The notes under the pieces: model-generated | What the model saw: only the letters and a program-made list of their open reading frames with translations | Databases searched by the model: none | What the model was told of the DNA's origin: nothing | Part shown: positions 10,996 to 24,705 of the stretch, piece after piece | How positions within the stretch are numbered: position 1 is the first letter of the stretch | Layout of the letters: each line of letters opens with the position of its first letter | Assembly: GCA_903813345.2 (NCBI GenBank) | Contig: CAIIXF020000012.1 | Location: 31,564,501-31,628,500, forward strand | DNA: 64,000 bases | Source: Owenia fusiformis | Lineage: Eukaryota > Annelida > Polychaeta > Sabellida > Oweniidae | Direction: 5' to 3' | Made by a program: the position numbers and the translations under genes

Positions 10996-13900
10996 CCATT
11001 GTTAGCATTAAAATCCGTGACGTCACGATATATTAATCCGCTGACGTTCAGCAAAAATTTTCTTCGTCAGAAATTTCTAAGATCTCTCATTTCGAAAATT
11101 GAATTGCTTGTAACGCGCAAAATGTATGATCATAATTCCTGAAATTACACAGAATCGTTGAGCTTAAGATAACTGATCTACGCTGCTAATATTGAAACAA
11201 TCACGCACGTCTGTCGTGGCGAACAGAAGTTTGTCAGATTTTCAACTTTTTGTTGAAAACACCGTTTCAAGTCGCAATTACTAAGCAAAAACGTAAAATA
11301 CCTTATTGATTACTACCCTCGACGGAGCATATATATCTCTTCATATGTCCCTTGTATAAAATAACTCATTCGATTAAATATAAGTTGAGAAAACAGACAT
11401 GATCAAGTGGTTAAAAACGATTCCAAACCTACCGCCATTAAAACTCTGAACTCAGTTTGACCTTTGTATGTTTTGACCAGACGGCATGACATCTATAGAT
11501 GAAATCGAATTCTGAATGCATTCTATCTGTCAAGTTTTTAGACAAACTCCACCCTCTCTGACATTTACCGTCATTCACCATGTTCACAATCCCTTTTCAA
11601 AGAACTGTTACTATACCAGGAGGATATCCGGCCGGGAGAAGATAACTGGCCGACCAGAAAGGGTTGTCTATTAGAGCCCCTTAATCAATATCATGGAGTA
11701 CATGGACTTCTATATACTGTACTGTACATAACATGTTTGTTATAGTTTATCACTGCCTAGGTCATTGTGACCTGTGGCTGACAAAGGCACTCACTGTACC
11801 TTTCCATTTAAAGTAGTGGGGTGCAATATTATATTTGAGGGGTCAGTCTCAAAATCATCTTTTTAATTAAAGGCCACCTAATAGGAATTTTATGTTGTTA
11901 CTAATAAAACCCCATTCAAGGTATACCATCAAAGGGTCTAGTGCACTCTCCTTTATGATTTCCCCATGAACAAAATGAACCATTTTAGGTGTAACATAAA
12001 GAATACAATGTCACATAATACTTTGGAAAATATTTAAGCATTTGGACCCACATGGGCTGAGGTAGAGGTCATTAAGTTCAGTAAGGGTGTATTGACTTGA
12101 CATTGGATTTGCTCCATTGACTTAACATGTGGATACCATCAGATTCCAATTGAGGCCATTGATTTCTATTGATTTTCACAAAAATACCTAAAATACACTA
12201 TGACCTGAATTGATTACAAATTAAATAATTTGACAATATGACACAAATGGTATATCACATCAGATGTCAACATAATGGAGTTTGCAATCGATTCACGTCA
12301 CACTTCAAATTAAATGTTTATACATTTTTCATCATTTTTTTCCTACAAAATGGCTATAGAAAAATGCTTCAAAAGCAACGTATTACACTTATGAAACGCC
12401 ATACAACTTTGTAAATCCAAAGATTATACTGTTATGTTTCATTAATTAATAACATATTTGGATAAGATGTAGGGATGTGTACGATGCAAATGGATTTTGA
12501 CAGACACAAAAATACTTCCTGGTTTGGAAATATGCCTCTACACTTCCTCATGGGGAGATCATAATGGAGAATGCACTGCTTCCTTTCAGTGAGAGCACCT
12601 GGGTGCTGTATTATAGACACTTTTGCATTTTGGTTTGGTATATTTTATCTCAATTTCATTTCATCTTCACTAAGAAAAAAATATTACAAAAGGGTAAATA
12701 GGAAATGGAAATTCCATCAGTTTGCTATTGCAATACCGGTAGATTATTTTTTTTAAAACTGAACATTATTTTCCATGCCTGTTTACAAAATTTCATTTCA
12801 ATTTCTAGATTATTCCAAATTAAATTGTCAATGTAATTTATTTTTTATTTAACATACTAGTAAGTTATAACAGGTGTTTAATACAATGTATTAGCTCCTG
12901 CACATCCATGGACCATGTTTGGTCCTTTGTATATGCAGCTAGCTACATATTCTTTGGTAGTAAAACATGAAAATTGTAACTTGTTAATTTAAAAAACAAA
13001 CAGAGAACTATTGGTATTCATGACACATGTGACATGCTGCGGCTGATGGCTAATAAGAACAAAGTACAGTAGGGCAAGTTATTTTAAACAATCATATCTT
13101 TCAACATGAGTGAGTACTTTATGACCATAAATACAGTAGTTTCCATGTTTTCTTTTATTAAACAATAAGTTTTCTGTCAAGTAAAGTCCCCATGTTATTA
13201 AAAATACCAATCAACTCTCTGAAAAATTATGGATTACCACCCCACCCTCTCACTTTTTTTAAAGTGTTAGGCTTATTTTCTAATAATTATCAAAATTAAA
13301 TTTTCTAAAGGATAGGTATCGATATGGTGAAATGAATTCAACAATGTTTTTTTCTTAAACCATTCACTGAAAACATTCTGTAAAAACACAGTCCTTTATG
13401 TAATGTTGACTGATTGACAACAATTTAATGCAAAAATATTGATTTTATATAACTGTTTTTGTTAACTTCATTTCATTCCGAACATATGATACCAGGAACA
13501 AAAGAAGTGTCTGATGTGTTTTCTAAAACAATATAGAGAAAAGTATATACATACATATTTTTCAAATTATAATGTTACCATCCAAAATATGACCATTAAA
13601 TTGATGATGCGTAATATTTTCAGAATTTTTTGATGACTGGTTTAAGAGAAATGTGTTCAAAAAGTTCACCATATCTTCTGAAAAGGGGATGGATATTGAA
13701 ATGTGAGTAAGTTAAAAACCACATATATTCAATGTTTATTTCCCACTAGGAAAACTCGTTCTATCGATTGTTTTCAGCATAATTCTGGTCATCAAAAATC
13801 TTCAAAACTAGACTTTCAATACCATTCTACACATGAAGAGGTTTAGAATAATATTTTCATGCAATTAAAATAAAAAAGAAGATCCTCTTTGTGAGCAAAT

Positions 13901-14610
13901 AGCTTCAATATTTTGAAAGAAATGTTGACATGGGGTTGCTATTCATAAATTTTTGAATTGTTCAATTGATATTTTTATTATCCTTGAGAATTTTCTTGAA
14001 AAATAACATATTGTGTTAATGAGAAAAGTCATATCTAAAACGAGAAAGTACTCATATATGATTGTCTAAAATCACTTGCCATACTATACCTGGTCCTTTA
14101 ACTATCTTATGCCCAACTAAATTAAATATTATAATGGGGATTGCCAATATTCTATTCATATTTCAATGAATATTCTATTCAGATTTAAATGAATATTCTA
14201 TTCATGTTTCAATGAGTTTATCACAAACATTTAGTGGATTACCCTATCTGCCAGTAATCGAATTTAGTCACTCCTTTCTGATTAATAGACTTGAGAGACA
14301 TCAGACTTTACAGTTTATGCCTTGACACTTTTAACAAAGAACAGTGTTAGTGTTTTTGGTCAATGAAAGACTCACCAAATTCTTGATAAGTTGAATTTAA
14401 ATGTATCTTCCATCTTCAGTGTCCCCTCTCAACATTAATTGTTTCTCAATACATCTGAATATTTGTTGTCAACGATACTATTTAGTATTTACAGCTTCAT
14501 TTTTCCAAAACTTATAACAATATCCAGAATATTCTGATGCAACAATAATCAGCACTGGGTATCTAGATTTGTATATTATGTGGATACATAATCCTATTTT
14601 CCTAGGTCAA
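10996..14610. other. Gene-poor AT-rich DNA
   Basis: No supported gene. The sequence is AT-rich with short poly-A/poly-T runs. At about 14143-14210 there is a small tandem repeat of gaatattctattca. Confidence 0.4.
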
Positions 14611-16025
14611 TTATAAGTAAATCATTGTTGCTCTGCATTCCTCAAAATATGTCTCTCTTGATTGGGTCCAGTCAGCAAGTACCCCATTGGCCTGGAAATA
14701 TATAGAAGAGAAATGTTATATCTACATTTTGACTACTAGGCTATTTGAAATTATAAAAGCAGAATAACATTGTCATCTTTAAACTATTTAATTGCACATT
14801 TTTTCAATCGACAAAGTTTTAAAAGATGTTAAAAGTTGAAACATACTAATCTAGTACATGTAATGTACTATGAGGAATTGAATATAAGGTTTTAATTATA
14901 ATATAACCAAATGGTAATTTGACAAGTATGATATTATACAAATATTTTGTATGGTTTAATTTAAGAATACTTGTTCATCTTTCAATGATTCTAGTAAAAT
15001 GTATTACCCAAAGCCTAAAGGGTCAGTGGAATACACTTTGCAGAATCATTGAAAATGCAAAAAGTATCACTGATATTTATATAAGATTACGATAAACTGA
15101 CAATGACATGACTTTTCATAGGCACATTGTCAACAATGATCTGAATTTCACTGTCATTCAGGCTCTAGCTATGTCATACATGTGTGTGCTAAGGAAATTG
15201 CCAGAGGAATCTTGATCGCTTGCACACAAATTTTATTACCTGAATGTTGTATATTCTTGCTAATCCCAAAACCGATATCCAGCAGACAGACATACTCCCA
15301 ACTTCTTGGACAGATATAAAGATGAAATACAATGCAGCACACAGTAATTTGGCTGACAGATGTCCCAGAGCTCCATATTGTATAGAGATTCTTGTACTCA
15401 ATCCAATGAGTAAGGACAGCAAAAAGATTATGATGTATAGCATCATGTCCCCTTATCCTCAGCGGTCCATCCCAACAGTTCGTCACCGTGTGAACTCACT
15501 GCATGGTCGTTCAGATAAAATGTGGTCTGTGTGTGATGGTCCTGGAATCGAGATACACAACAGTAGAGCACACAAACATGGAAGTTACATCATTGCTGTA
15601 CATGTAGACTGCATAAATAATGTACTTCGAAGCGATACTGTATATGTTTAAAGTAATCATCTATGTTAGCTCAAAAGAGGCTATAGCCAGATCTTGGGTA
15701 CATTAAATGTTCAAATCACTCCATTTAGCCTAGGCTAGTGCCTATAAACCTAGACTGACTTCATTGGCCCCCTTCATCATCATCTACAGTGGAATTCTTA
15801 TAATATTCTTTCATTTCTAGTTGGAGATACATGTACAGTGCCTTACTTCTGAAATGCTAATGCACACGATATGATAAGGACCTGCACAACGGTTAGACCT
15901 CATTTACATGTAGAAAAATCAGGATCAAATTCACAAAATCCAAAATCTAGGCCTAATTCTTGAAAAAAATAATCGTAACGTAAGAATGAAATTATACATA
16001 CCTTTTCGTGATAATTAGTTGACAT
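14611..16025 (-). CDS. Candidate small multi-pass membrane protein (partial model)
   Basis: Two minus-strand exons join well. Exon A (15446 to 15240) starts with two Met codons and encodes 69 residues with about three hydrophobic stretches, beginning MMLYIIIFLLSLLIGL; it ends ATTCAG|gtaata. Exon B (14691 to 14611) follows tatatttccag in the same phase, adds 26 residues (ANGVLADWTQSRETYFEECR...) and stops. A possible upstream exon at 16025-16002 (MSTNYHEK, followed by gtatgt) does not join exon A in phase, so an exon may be missing or the start may be the MM at 15446. I do not recognise the family. The overlapping plus-strand frame 15244-15651 has no flanking splice signals or family signal. 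Confidence 0.35.
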
Positions 16026-16029
16026 CTTA

Positions 16030-17690
16030 TATAAATGTATGACACCTCCAAACAAGGAAAGATCACAACTTAACCTTATTGAGCCATATTATCGCATAAT
16101 ATCACAGAAACGACTGTACGTTTCAGCAATATTTCAGTGACCTTGAACTATGCAGATAAAGATGGCGCCGTATATAATTGATTGGGGACCTGTCATTTTA
16201 CACCCATCTTCATGATTGAAATTCCCCTATTTTTCTTGCGTCTTTCAATTGATTATTGAGACAGTAATAATATTTGGAATCAGCACTATAAAAAAACACT
16301 TATTTGAGAAAATGAAATTATCGTTATCATAAAACGGCCCAGACTTATTTTTGGCTCAAGAATTATTTAGTTTTTCTACAGCGCAAATAATCATCGTCTG
16401 CAGTGAAACATGGATAAAAATGAGTAGCTTTAATACCTAACATTAGAAATTTCAGAAAAGATGCATTTGAATGTATGTTTTTAAAATATATTGCTTTCCG
16501 AGACTTTCTGTAAGTTTCTGGTAGAGTTTAAAACCTTTATTTCTACTCATGTCAAAATAAAAAATGAAATTGTATGAATTGCGAAGCCCAATTTCAAAGT
16601 CAGATCTTGCCAACTCATATTGTGATTTTGATTAGGCCACAAGGTGGAAAAGAACCGGCGTCATTAGGGCTATCACATATATGAATATGATAAAATATAA
16701 CAAACGTTATCATCAAACGGCCCAGCAAAATTTGCGATTCAAGCGTTATTTTGGTTAAAAAATATATCGTATTGGGTCCATATGGAAATACGTCACAGAA
16801 ACTTCCATGAATAAGATATTCGTTCAAAAGTACATCAGACCGACGCTTGAGACTACACTCTTACATAATATTGGATAAATATACATTTAAAAATTTTCCT
16901 AATACCCTTAAACTTAGTTTGAAACAGGCTGTCAATTTTACAGAAATCCAATCAACGATCTATTTTCTCTCCGCGGAAGAATACCTCATTTTAATGCCAA
17001 ACAACGTAGACAATTGAAACCAGGGGCCTTGCTGCCCGGCTGCCTACTGATGTTCTTGGTACGTCATATACCTTATAAAGTTCCAAAATTCAAAAATATA
17101 CTTAAGATACACATTTTCTTGGTGTTTTAAAGTGGTTTTTAAGTTTCTGAGATTATCAAACTCATAAATGTGAAAATCTTTTTTTTTTAAATGTGAAAAA
17201 AAATTTGGGGAAAAATGGGAAATTTCAATGCATATTTAATTCTCATAATCTACTAAGTATAGGATAAATCAGTTATTAAATGCTCGATTTTTGATACAGT
17301 GTATATCCCTCAGTAAATACAATATAGTCACGATTTATTAGTTAAAATATGCCTAATTCAATTTTAAGACAAGCCAGAACGGCAAATCTCCCCTGCCCCT
17401 TAACCGTTTAGGGGTTAATAAAATACTCAATAAAACTTATTAACGATAGGATAGATTTTTGATAGATGACATACGAGACTGTAATTATATTTAAGTTCAA
17501 TTCTGTGTGTCAATATTCTCTATTTGGATGCTCAAAAAAGTTCTTGTGTATTAACTCATTAATTATTGGAAAAACAATATACATTTGTTAATAAGTCAAA
17601 GCATAAGTTAGTTGTGTTTTACCTTCACATGTGAAAATGTTAGGCTTAGTGTGTTATATATAATTTTACTGAACATCGGTGTCTACATCT
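16030..17690. other. Intergenic, no gene seen
   Basis: AT-rich sequence with scattered repeat fragments. A ggggacctgtcatttta piece near 16183 resembles part of the 57135-57377 MITE. The inverted block at 17023-17042 is listed separately. Confidence 0.4.
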
Positions 17691-20645
17691 TCCTGTACAG
17701 GAACTTTAAATTATGTTCATGTAATGATTCATTTAACTGGACGTTAGTCATTACTATCACTATATCTTGTTGATGGCATAATTAAGGTTACTAGAACATT
17801 CCTTGCATGTGTTGTCCTAACTTGATGTAACCAGAAGTTATGAATTTGCCATGTATGTGACAAGCACGTTACAGTCTCTTTATTTTGGCAAAGTCGTTGT
17901 TAAGGTTGGTACTACATTCCTGGCTCGTGATATCTAAGTCGAACGTAACTTGTATACTCATTTATGCGTGTCCACACTTTCCTTTGCCTACAACGTTCTA
18001 TAGTTAATGTTACCAGAACTTTAACTTGGCCACGTATATGTGACGTTGCATTAGCACGTTACAGTCTGTTATTTTATTTTTGCAGTCATTGTTAAGGTTG
18101 CTACTACATTCCTAGCACATGATATTTAAGTAAAATGTAACGTTGTATAAACATCTGTGCGAGTCCAGACCTTCCTTTATCACATGCTCTGTAAAATTCC
18201 AGTAATCTGATTGGTTGATTACCGTGTGAGTTTTCCCGTCTCACACGGCCGTCTCACACGTTACTAGAGGCAACCAGTGATGATCGATAGCAACGATGTG
18301 ACGTCACTGATTATATCACTTCTAGCTAAGGAAAACAATATGACGTCATACTATTTCACAAACAAGTACGAATACAACGGTATGACGTCATATTGTTTCA
18401 AAGCGAAATCAAAAATTATAATAGTTACCAGAAGTACACGGGGTTCTGAACACAATCATAACTGACCAAATCAAAATGCTTCAAAATTCCTAGACATGTG
18501 ATAAAATCGTCATCACACGTTTCAGCTTATGTGATACAGGAAATATTCCACTCGGGTAACAATGTATCACCACTCAAGCTTCGCTTTCGTGGATGATACA
18601 ATATTACCTTTCGTGGAATATTTCCTGTATCACATGCTGAAACGTGTGATAACTGATAGTGCCTACATCGGTCCAAGACAAACGTTACCAGAACTTTAAA
18701 CTGGCCAGGTATATGTTACGTTGCATACTAGTAAGCACATTACAGTTTCACTATTTTTGCGAAGTCATTGTTAAGGTTGGTTCTACATTCCTGGCACGTA
18801 ATATTTAAGTCAAATGTAACGTTCTTTAAACATCTGTGCGAGTCCACACCTTCCTGTACCTACAACGTTCCATAATTAACGTACCAGAACTTAAAACTGG
18901 CCACGTATATGTGACGTTGCATAAGCACATTACAGTCTCGTTATTTTTGCGAAGTTATCGTTTAGGTTGGTTCTACGTTCCTGGCACGTGATATTTAAGT
19001 CAAATGTAACGTTCTTTGAACATCTGTGCGAGTCCACAACTTCCTGTACCTACAACGTTCCATAATTAACGTATCAGAAATTTAGATTGGCCACGTATTT
19101 ATGACGTAATGTAAGTACGTTACATTTTCGTTATTTTGGCGAAGTCATCGTCTAGGTTGGTTCCACGTTCCTGGCACGTGATATTTAAGTCAAATGTAAC
19201 GTTCTTTAAACATCTGTGCGAGTCCACACCTTCCTGTACCTACAACGTTCCATATCAACGTTACCAGAAATTTAGATTGGCCACGTATATATGACGTAAT
19301 GTGAGTACGTTACATTTTCGTTATTTTGGTGACGTAATTGTTAAGGTCGCTACTACGTTCCTGACACGTGATATTTAAGTCAAATGTAACGTTCTTTAAA
19401 CATCTATGCGAGTCCACACCTTCCTGTACCTACAACGTTCCATATCAACGTTACCAGAAATTTAGATTGGCCACGTATATATGACGTAATGTAAGTACGT
19501 TACAGTTTCGTTATTTTGGCGACGTAATTGTTAAGGTCGCTACTACGTTCCTGACACGTGATATTTAAGTCAAATGTAACGTTCTTTAAACATCTGTGCG
19601 AGTCCACACCTTCCTGTACCTACAACGTTCCATATCAACGTTACCAGAAATTTAGATTGGCCACGTATATATGACGTAATGTAAGTACGTTACATTTTCG
19701 TTATTTTGGCGAAGTCATCGTTTAGGTTGGTTCTACGTTCCTGGCACGTGATATTTAAGTCAAATGTAACGTTCTTTAAACATCTATGCGAGTCCACACC
19801 TTCCTGTACCTACAACGTTCCATATCAACGTTACCAGAAATTTAGATTGGCCACGTATTTATGACGTAATGTAAGTACGTTACATTTTCGTTATTTTGGT
19901 GACGTAATTGTTAAGGTCGCTACTACGTTCCTGACACGTGATATTTAAGTCAAATGTAACGTTCTTTAAACATCTATGCGAGTCCACACCTTCCTGTACC
20001 TACAACGTTCCATATCAACGTTACCAGAAATTTAGATTGGCCACGTATATATGACGTAATGTAAGTACGTTACAGTTTCGTTATTTTGGCAACGTTATTG
20101 TTAAGGTCGCTACTACGTTCCTGACACGTGATATGTAAGTCAAATGTAACGTTCTTTAAACATCTGTGCGAGTCCACACCTTCCTGTACCTACAACGTTC
20201 CATATCAACGTTACCAGAAATTTAGATTGGCCACGTATATATGACGTAATGTAAGTACGTTACATTTTCGTTATTTTGGTGACGTAATTGTTAAGGTCGC
20301 TACTACGTTCCTGACACGTGATATTTAAGTCAAATGTAACGTTCTTTAAACATCTATGCGAGTCCACACCTTCCTGTACCTACAACGTTCCATATCAACG
20401 TTACCAGAAATTTAGATTGGCCACGTATATATGACGTAATGTAAGTACGTTACAGTTTCGTTATTTTGGCGACGTAATTGTTAAGGTCGCTACTACGTTC
20501 CTGACACGTGATATTTAAGTCAAATGTAACGTTCTTTAAACATCTGTGCGAGTCCACACCTTCCTGTACCTACAACGTTCCATATTTAACGTTGCTACAA
20601 CTTGAGACATATATTCTGACGACGTTATCACAACGTAAAATTGTT
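17690..20645. repeat. Tandem array, exact 190-bp period, progressively homogenised
   Basis: About 13-15 units carry acgttaccagaa, tggccacgtatatatgacgt, gtaagtacgttaca, cctgacacgtgatatttaag and gtccacaccttcctgtacc. From about 19251 the block catatcaacgttaccagaaa recurs every 190 bp (for example 19441, 19631, 19821, 20011, 20201, 20391). Left-hand units (17.7-18.2 kb and 18.66-19.2 kb) are diverged and right-hand units are nearly identical. The array ends at ttgttagctggg (20640-20651). Motif style (ACGT, aacgtt) is like the 3.9-6.0 kb array but the unit differs. Confidence 0.9.
18180..18656. mobile_element. MITE inserted in the 190-bp array, TA target site
   Basis: The array is broken after ccttccttta. 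The insert starts TCACATGCTCTG and ends CGTGTGA, flanked by TA on both sides. It contains a long internal palindrome: ggaaatattccactcg ... cgtggaatatttcc around 18539-18627, with cacacgtttcagc / gctgaaacgtgtg outside. TA flanks suggest a Tc1/mariner-type non-autonomous element. It entered an old, diverged part of the array. Confidence 0.65.
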
Positions 20646-20828
20646 AGCTGGGCTTGTACTCAATTTGTCATTGTTCAAACGAAGGAATAAAGACACCATC
20701 CATTGGTATGTATATTCCTTCTTTCCTCCCGGGGATGCCAATTTCTACATTTGTATAATATTTTGTAATACTGGCGCGTATTAAAATGTGGAATAAGTTA
20801 AATCAGGAGTCTGGTGATGTTCATAACA

Positions 20829-20937
20829 AGTAGGGGGCTGATTCATTCCACGAAAGTGACGTTGCCAGATCTTTGCATGACGGCGTAGCGGGAATGCAAA
20901 GTCTAGGAATCAACGCCTGGGTGGAATGAATCGGTCA
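20829..20937. mobile_element. Short element with GATTCATTCCAC ends
   Basis: gattcattccac (20831-20842) and gtggaatgaatc (20921-20932) are inverted ends. The inside holds tttgcatgacggcgtagcgg. A related copy in the opposite orientation is at about 27084-27145 (cattccacccaggc, cattcccgctacacggtcgt), which defines a small repeat family. Confidence 0.6.
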
Positions 20938-21419
20938 CTGTGCATTGAGTCTTGGGGTTGATTCTTTTCATACATTGCGAACGATTTTGTACAGACAGTG
21001 TCAGTTAAAAGAATGGTATGTTTGCCAGGAAAATAGTTCAAGGGATAAACTAGGTCAACACTGACAATTTCATCATCATGACATCATTCAACACTTACCA
21101 TTTGACCTGCATAAGCACCTGGCCTGTTATTCCCTATGATACTATTCATAGACTTTCACTAAACTATGAAATTGATCAGTATATCAATTTCATTAGTTTC
21201 GCTTATCTAAAAATGACCCGGGTGCATCAGAGTAGTATAATAAATGCAATTATACGAAATACTGTGTTCTGATTGGCTTGAATTGGACACACCTTGCCAA
21301 GCTGGATGAATACCACATAAACACGAGAACGTAACAGGATATCACCTTGACTTAATTAATGTTTATCGATATTCATTTGTATTTGACTATTGAATTATTG
21401 ATCGGCATATTGGTGTTTG

Positions 21420-21600
21420 CAATACTGTTATGATGTTAAGATTAAGATGCCCTTAATTTGACAATTGAAGTATTGATCGGTATTATATTGGGCTTTCAAT
21501 AGTGTCGCTTTGGTGAAGAGGAAGGCACACAGAGAAGTTTACAATTAGATAAAAGAGACTCAATATCTCACACAACTCCCTGTGGACACACAGCTATTTC
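21420..21600. repeat. Direct repeat, copy 1 of 2
   Basis: About 180 bp, from aatactgttatgatgttaag to ggacacacagc, is repeated at 23745-23930 with roughly 85% identity by eye. Shared blocks include aattagataaaagagact and caatatctcaca. A shorter third piece overlaps at 21375-21425 (tattgatcggcatattggtg). Confidence 0.7.
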
Positions 21601-21900
21601 GATACAAACAGTAGGCATTATTTTGTAGGGCTTTAATCGAATTCAAAACAGCATCTTGATTCACGAGGTTTCGGTTGCTCCAACGTTAAGTCATAACCAT
21701 ATTTGAATTCGATCATTCGAAGATGTGAAAATAAAGTACATGCTAGATGCCGGACCGATACTCCCCTCCAACACACGCATAGAAGTAATTAATTAGTATC
21801 TCCAATCCAATTCTTGACCCTTACGTTCGAAAGTTGCTTTATGATTCCTTCGGTAATAACTTACTATCATTCATTATTAGAGCTTCTGATTACTACATCA

Positions 21901-22352
21901 GGCCCGTAACCGCCCAGCTAAGGCAAATGGGTTCACTTTTCTAAAAAATCCAGGGGGATCACGTTTCACAACTTTGGCCCAAAATTGCTTGAAAAGTGCT
22001 CAGATTGGCGAAAACCATCTTCGACTTCCCAAGTTGTTATAACACAAGTTAATTAACTGCATGATTAAAATAATTATGGCCCGTTCAAACCCCCCCCCGA
22101 AGCCCCGTAATAAAATGGCCTTGAGGTCCTGTTTAAGAACCCCTATTATTCTTACTACTGAAATAGATTCTAGCAATACTCCCCTATATTAATCTACTTG
22201 TTGTGACTTGATCAACTTGAGTTCTTCTGTGAAAATGAAGATGTCAGGAAGAGTGCCATTGACTTAACACGGGGATGCAATTGACTTTATCCTGCATGTC
22301 TACTGTAGATATACTTTGCTCTATCGCCCCCCCCCCCCGGGCTACGGGGCCT
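21901..22352. mobile_element. Non-autonomous element with CAGGCCCGTA ends
   Basis: The left end is caggcccgtaaccgccc (21900 on) and the right end is gggctacggggcctg (about 22338-22352). The inside is related to the 8287 and 42224 repeats (aactttggcccaaaattg, ttgaaaagtgctcag) in the opposite orientation. It contains poly-C tracts at 22090 and 22327. There is no coding region. Confidence 0.6.
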
Positions 22353-23744
22353 GAAATTGTCATCTACAATTCACCCTTTTTAGAATCACGATTATGTCCG
22401 TAATTGCGGTACAGAACAATCCTTTATTGATAATGTGACTTGTGATCTGTAATTAGATGATTCCGTGCGTGGATCAAGAAGTGATTGAATTGTGATATCA
22501 TCTGATTAATAAATCTGATAAATATTATCTACTATATCTGTAATAGTACAAACGTAGAAAATGATCGATGAAATAGCCTTAATCGTACTTGGTAATAATT
22601 ATACTCGTATTTATCTGTTTCCGCGATGCGACGATACTACATTTATATTGTGAAAGGAACAAAAAATGGATATATGGACGCGTTTTGGGTAAGTTTCAAA
22701 AATATCAATTACGTTTTTTCGTCAATCTAAAAAGTGCCAACACATCTAACTTTATTTCAGGATAATTGGGATTCCTCTCTTTTCACTTCCAAGGATGCAG
22801 CGTGTCTCCTTTTTCAATTCTTCTTAACATTGCTATTGGCATTACGCAATCCTATGTGATCACGTATCCAGCCAATAGTTGTAGTAACAATTGGCAGATT
22901 TTTTTGAAAATGCACATTACTTTTTCCACCATGTAAGATAATCTTTGTAATTATGATATGATTATATAATAGACTCGACTCCTATTCCGTGACACTAAAG
23001 TGGATGTACAGGGTGTCCAATTGCCAATAGAGTCTATGTATAATTACATACACCCTGTATTTAACACTTTGACGCGAGATACTAGTAAAATTAATCCAAA
23101 AGGCACGGTAGATATAAGTTATAAGGTCATGATTGGAGTTCAAGGTCAATGATCACATGGGTCAATGCTATGAAGGTCACATTAAGTCGATGTCAGACTT
23201 TTGGTCAAGGTCACAGGTGCATCTGACAGCAATTTAAATGACAATCAGGTTTTGAAAAGGATATGGATAAACAACCTAAAACATTCAATTTTGCTAAGTC
23301 TATGTGGGAGAATATGGAATTAATGAACAGAACGGAGATAATGGTTTCACTAGTCCGTTGAGAATATATAATCTTATCAGGATACCATTTTATAGACAGT
23401 AAAATGATTAGGCACCGTCGTATAACGCCACTAAAGTCATCGTTGAATACAAAATCCGATCGTTAAGGTTTCTGAAAGTTAAATGGTAATGTATGAAAAA
23501 GCATTCCTACTCATCCGACTTATCTTATTCCTTATTGGATGTGGGTAGACTTTCTTGTGATGTCCTGGTTCAGTTGTCTATCCATGATAGTGGTGATCTG
23601 GAACTCTGGCGACTGTTGTCAAATTAGGGATTGTGTCCTTGGAGCTGAATACATATAAGACAAAGTGGCAAAAGTGGCATGACAATATATGAATCTAGAT
23701 TCAACTCCATTCTCGGTTAAAGTGACTCCCCGGGTGTATATTCA
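22353..23744. other. Intergenic, no gene seen
   Basis: No supported gene. A 48-bp mini-palindrome at about 23008-23055 (tacagggtgt ... acaccctgta) looks like fused transposon ends. Confidence 0.4.
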
Positions 23745-23930
23745 AATACTGTTATGATGTTAAGTGATGAGATTAAGTTGCCCTTAATCTGACTATTGAA
23801 TTATTGATCGGCATTATATTGGTGTTTGCAATAGTGCCGCTTTGATGAAGAGGAAGACATACAGTGAAGTAAACAATTAGATAAAAGAGACTCAATATCT
23901 CACATAACTCCCCGGGGACGCACAGAACAA
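23745..23930. repeat. Direct repeat, copy 2 of 2
   Basis: Second copy of the 21420-21600 segment, ending with ctccccggggacgcacag. It lies about 0.8 kb upstream of the start codon of the 24706 gene. It could be duplicated upstream DNA of that gene or simply a dispersed repeat. Confidence 0.65.
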
Positions 23931-24705
23931 TAGAATATCCGACAATGTTTCATTGAATTATGTCAGGGTTAACAGGTTAGCGACCGAGATCTTCCGACTA
24001 TGTGCCTTTCTTCCCCTCCACGTGGTATCTGCCTATTCAGGATATAGGTTTCCTTTTCTTTCAAAATCTAAACAAGAGCCAGGATAAAAATATAAAAATA
24101 AGGAGACTAGCTGCTAGGACAAAAAGGTGACAGCAAAACTCACTATATAGATACATTAATTTTAAGGATCATCACATTCACAATTTTAGTAGAAAAATGC
24201 CAATGTGTGCGTGGAAGTTTTCTTTGAAAGTCTTGCTTGCATTAGCTCAGAATTTGTTTGTCGTAAAGCTTTCGGTCTGTTAAAGCCTACAAAATAGTAT
24301 ACATAGTTTAAATGAAGCTCTCTTTTGAAGAGGAAAAATCATATCATATAGGAGATGGTACTTAGCAAATAAGCTGCCTTGTCAGTTGTTTTAAGAGACA
24401 TTTCAATCCACAGCCGGAGATAGAATGCGGCCGATGAACAGTCGCGGAAAACAAGAACAAAAATAATATTTCCCTGGTGGTTTGTTAAGTCCAGTAAGCT
24501 ACTCCGTTGCATATTGACTATTTCAGAACGAGCCAGTACTGGTTTTCTCTTTAGCAAACTGCGAGCGTGGCACTACTGAAAATCAAACTGATATGTTTTT
24601 ATCAATTTTTGCAGTAAGAGACAACCCCGGGGAGACAACAACCGAGAGGATACTTGAAATACTATGTAACATCACATAGGAACGTGAAGACAATGAGAAC
24701 CCAAT

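Larger units (their letters stand above)
10973..17042. repeat. 20-bp inverted sequence pair 6 kb apart
   Basis: CAGCCGGGCAGCAAGGCCCC at 10973-10992 recurs inverted as GGGGCCTTGCTGCCCGGCTG near 17023-17042. The pair could be the two ends of one ~6-kb DNA element or two separate solo repeats. I see no transposase between them and no clear target duplication, so only the sequence pair itself is supported. Confidence 0.5.

Noticed and set aside
15244-15651. Plus-strand 135-codon frame
   Set aside because: No family signal or splice signals. The opposite strand has a hydrophobic exon with donor and a matching downstream exon, which explains the open stretch better.
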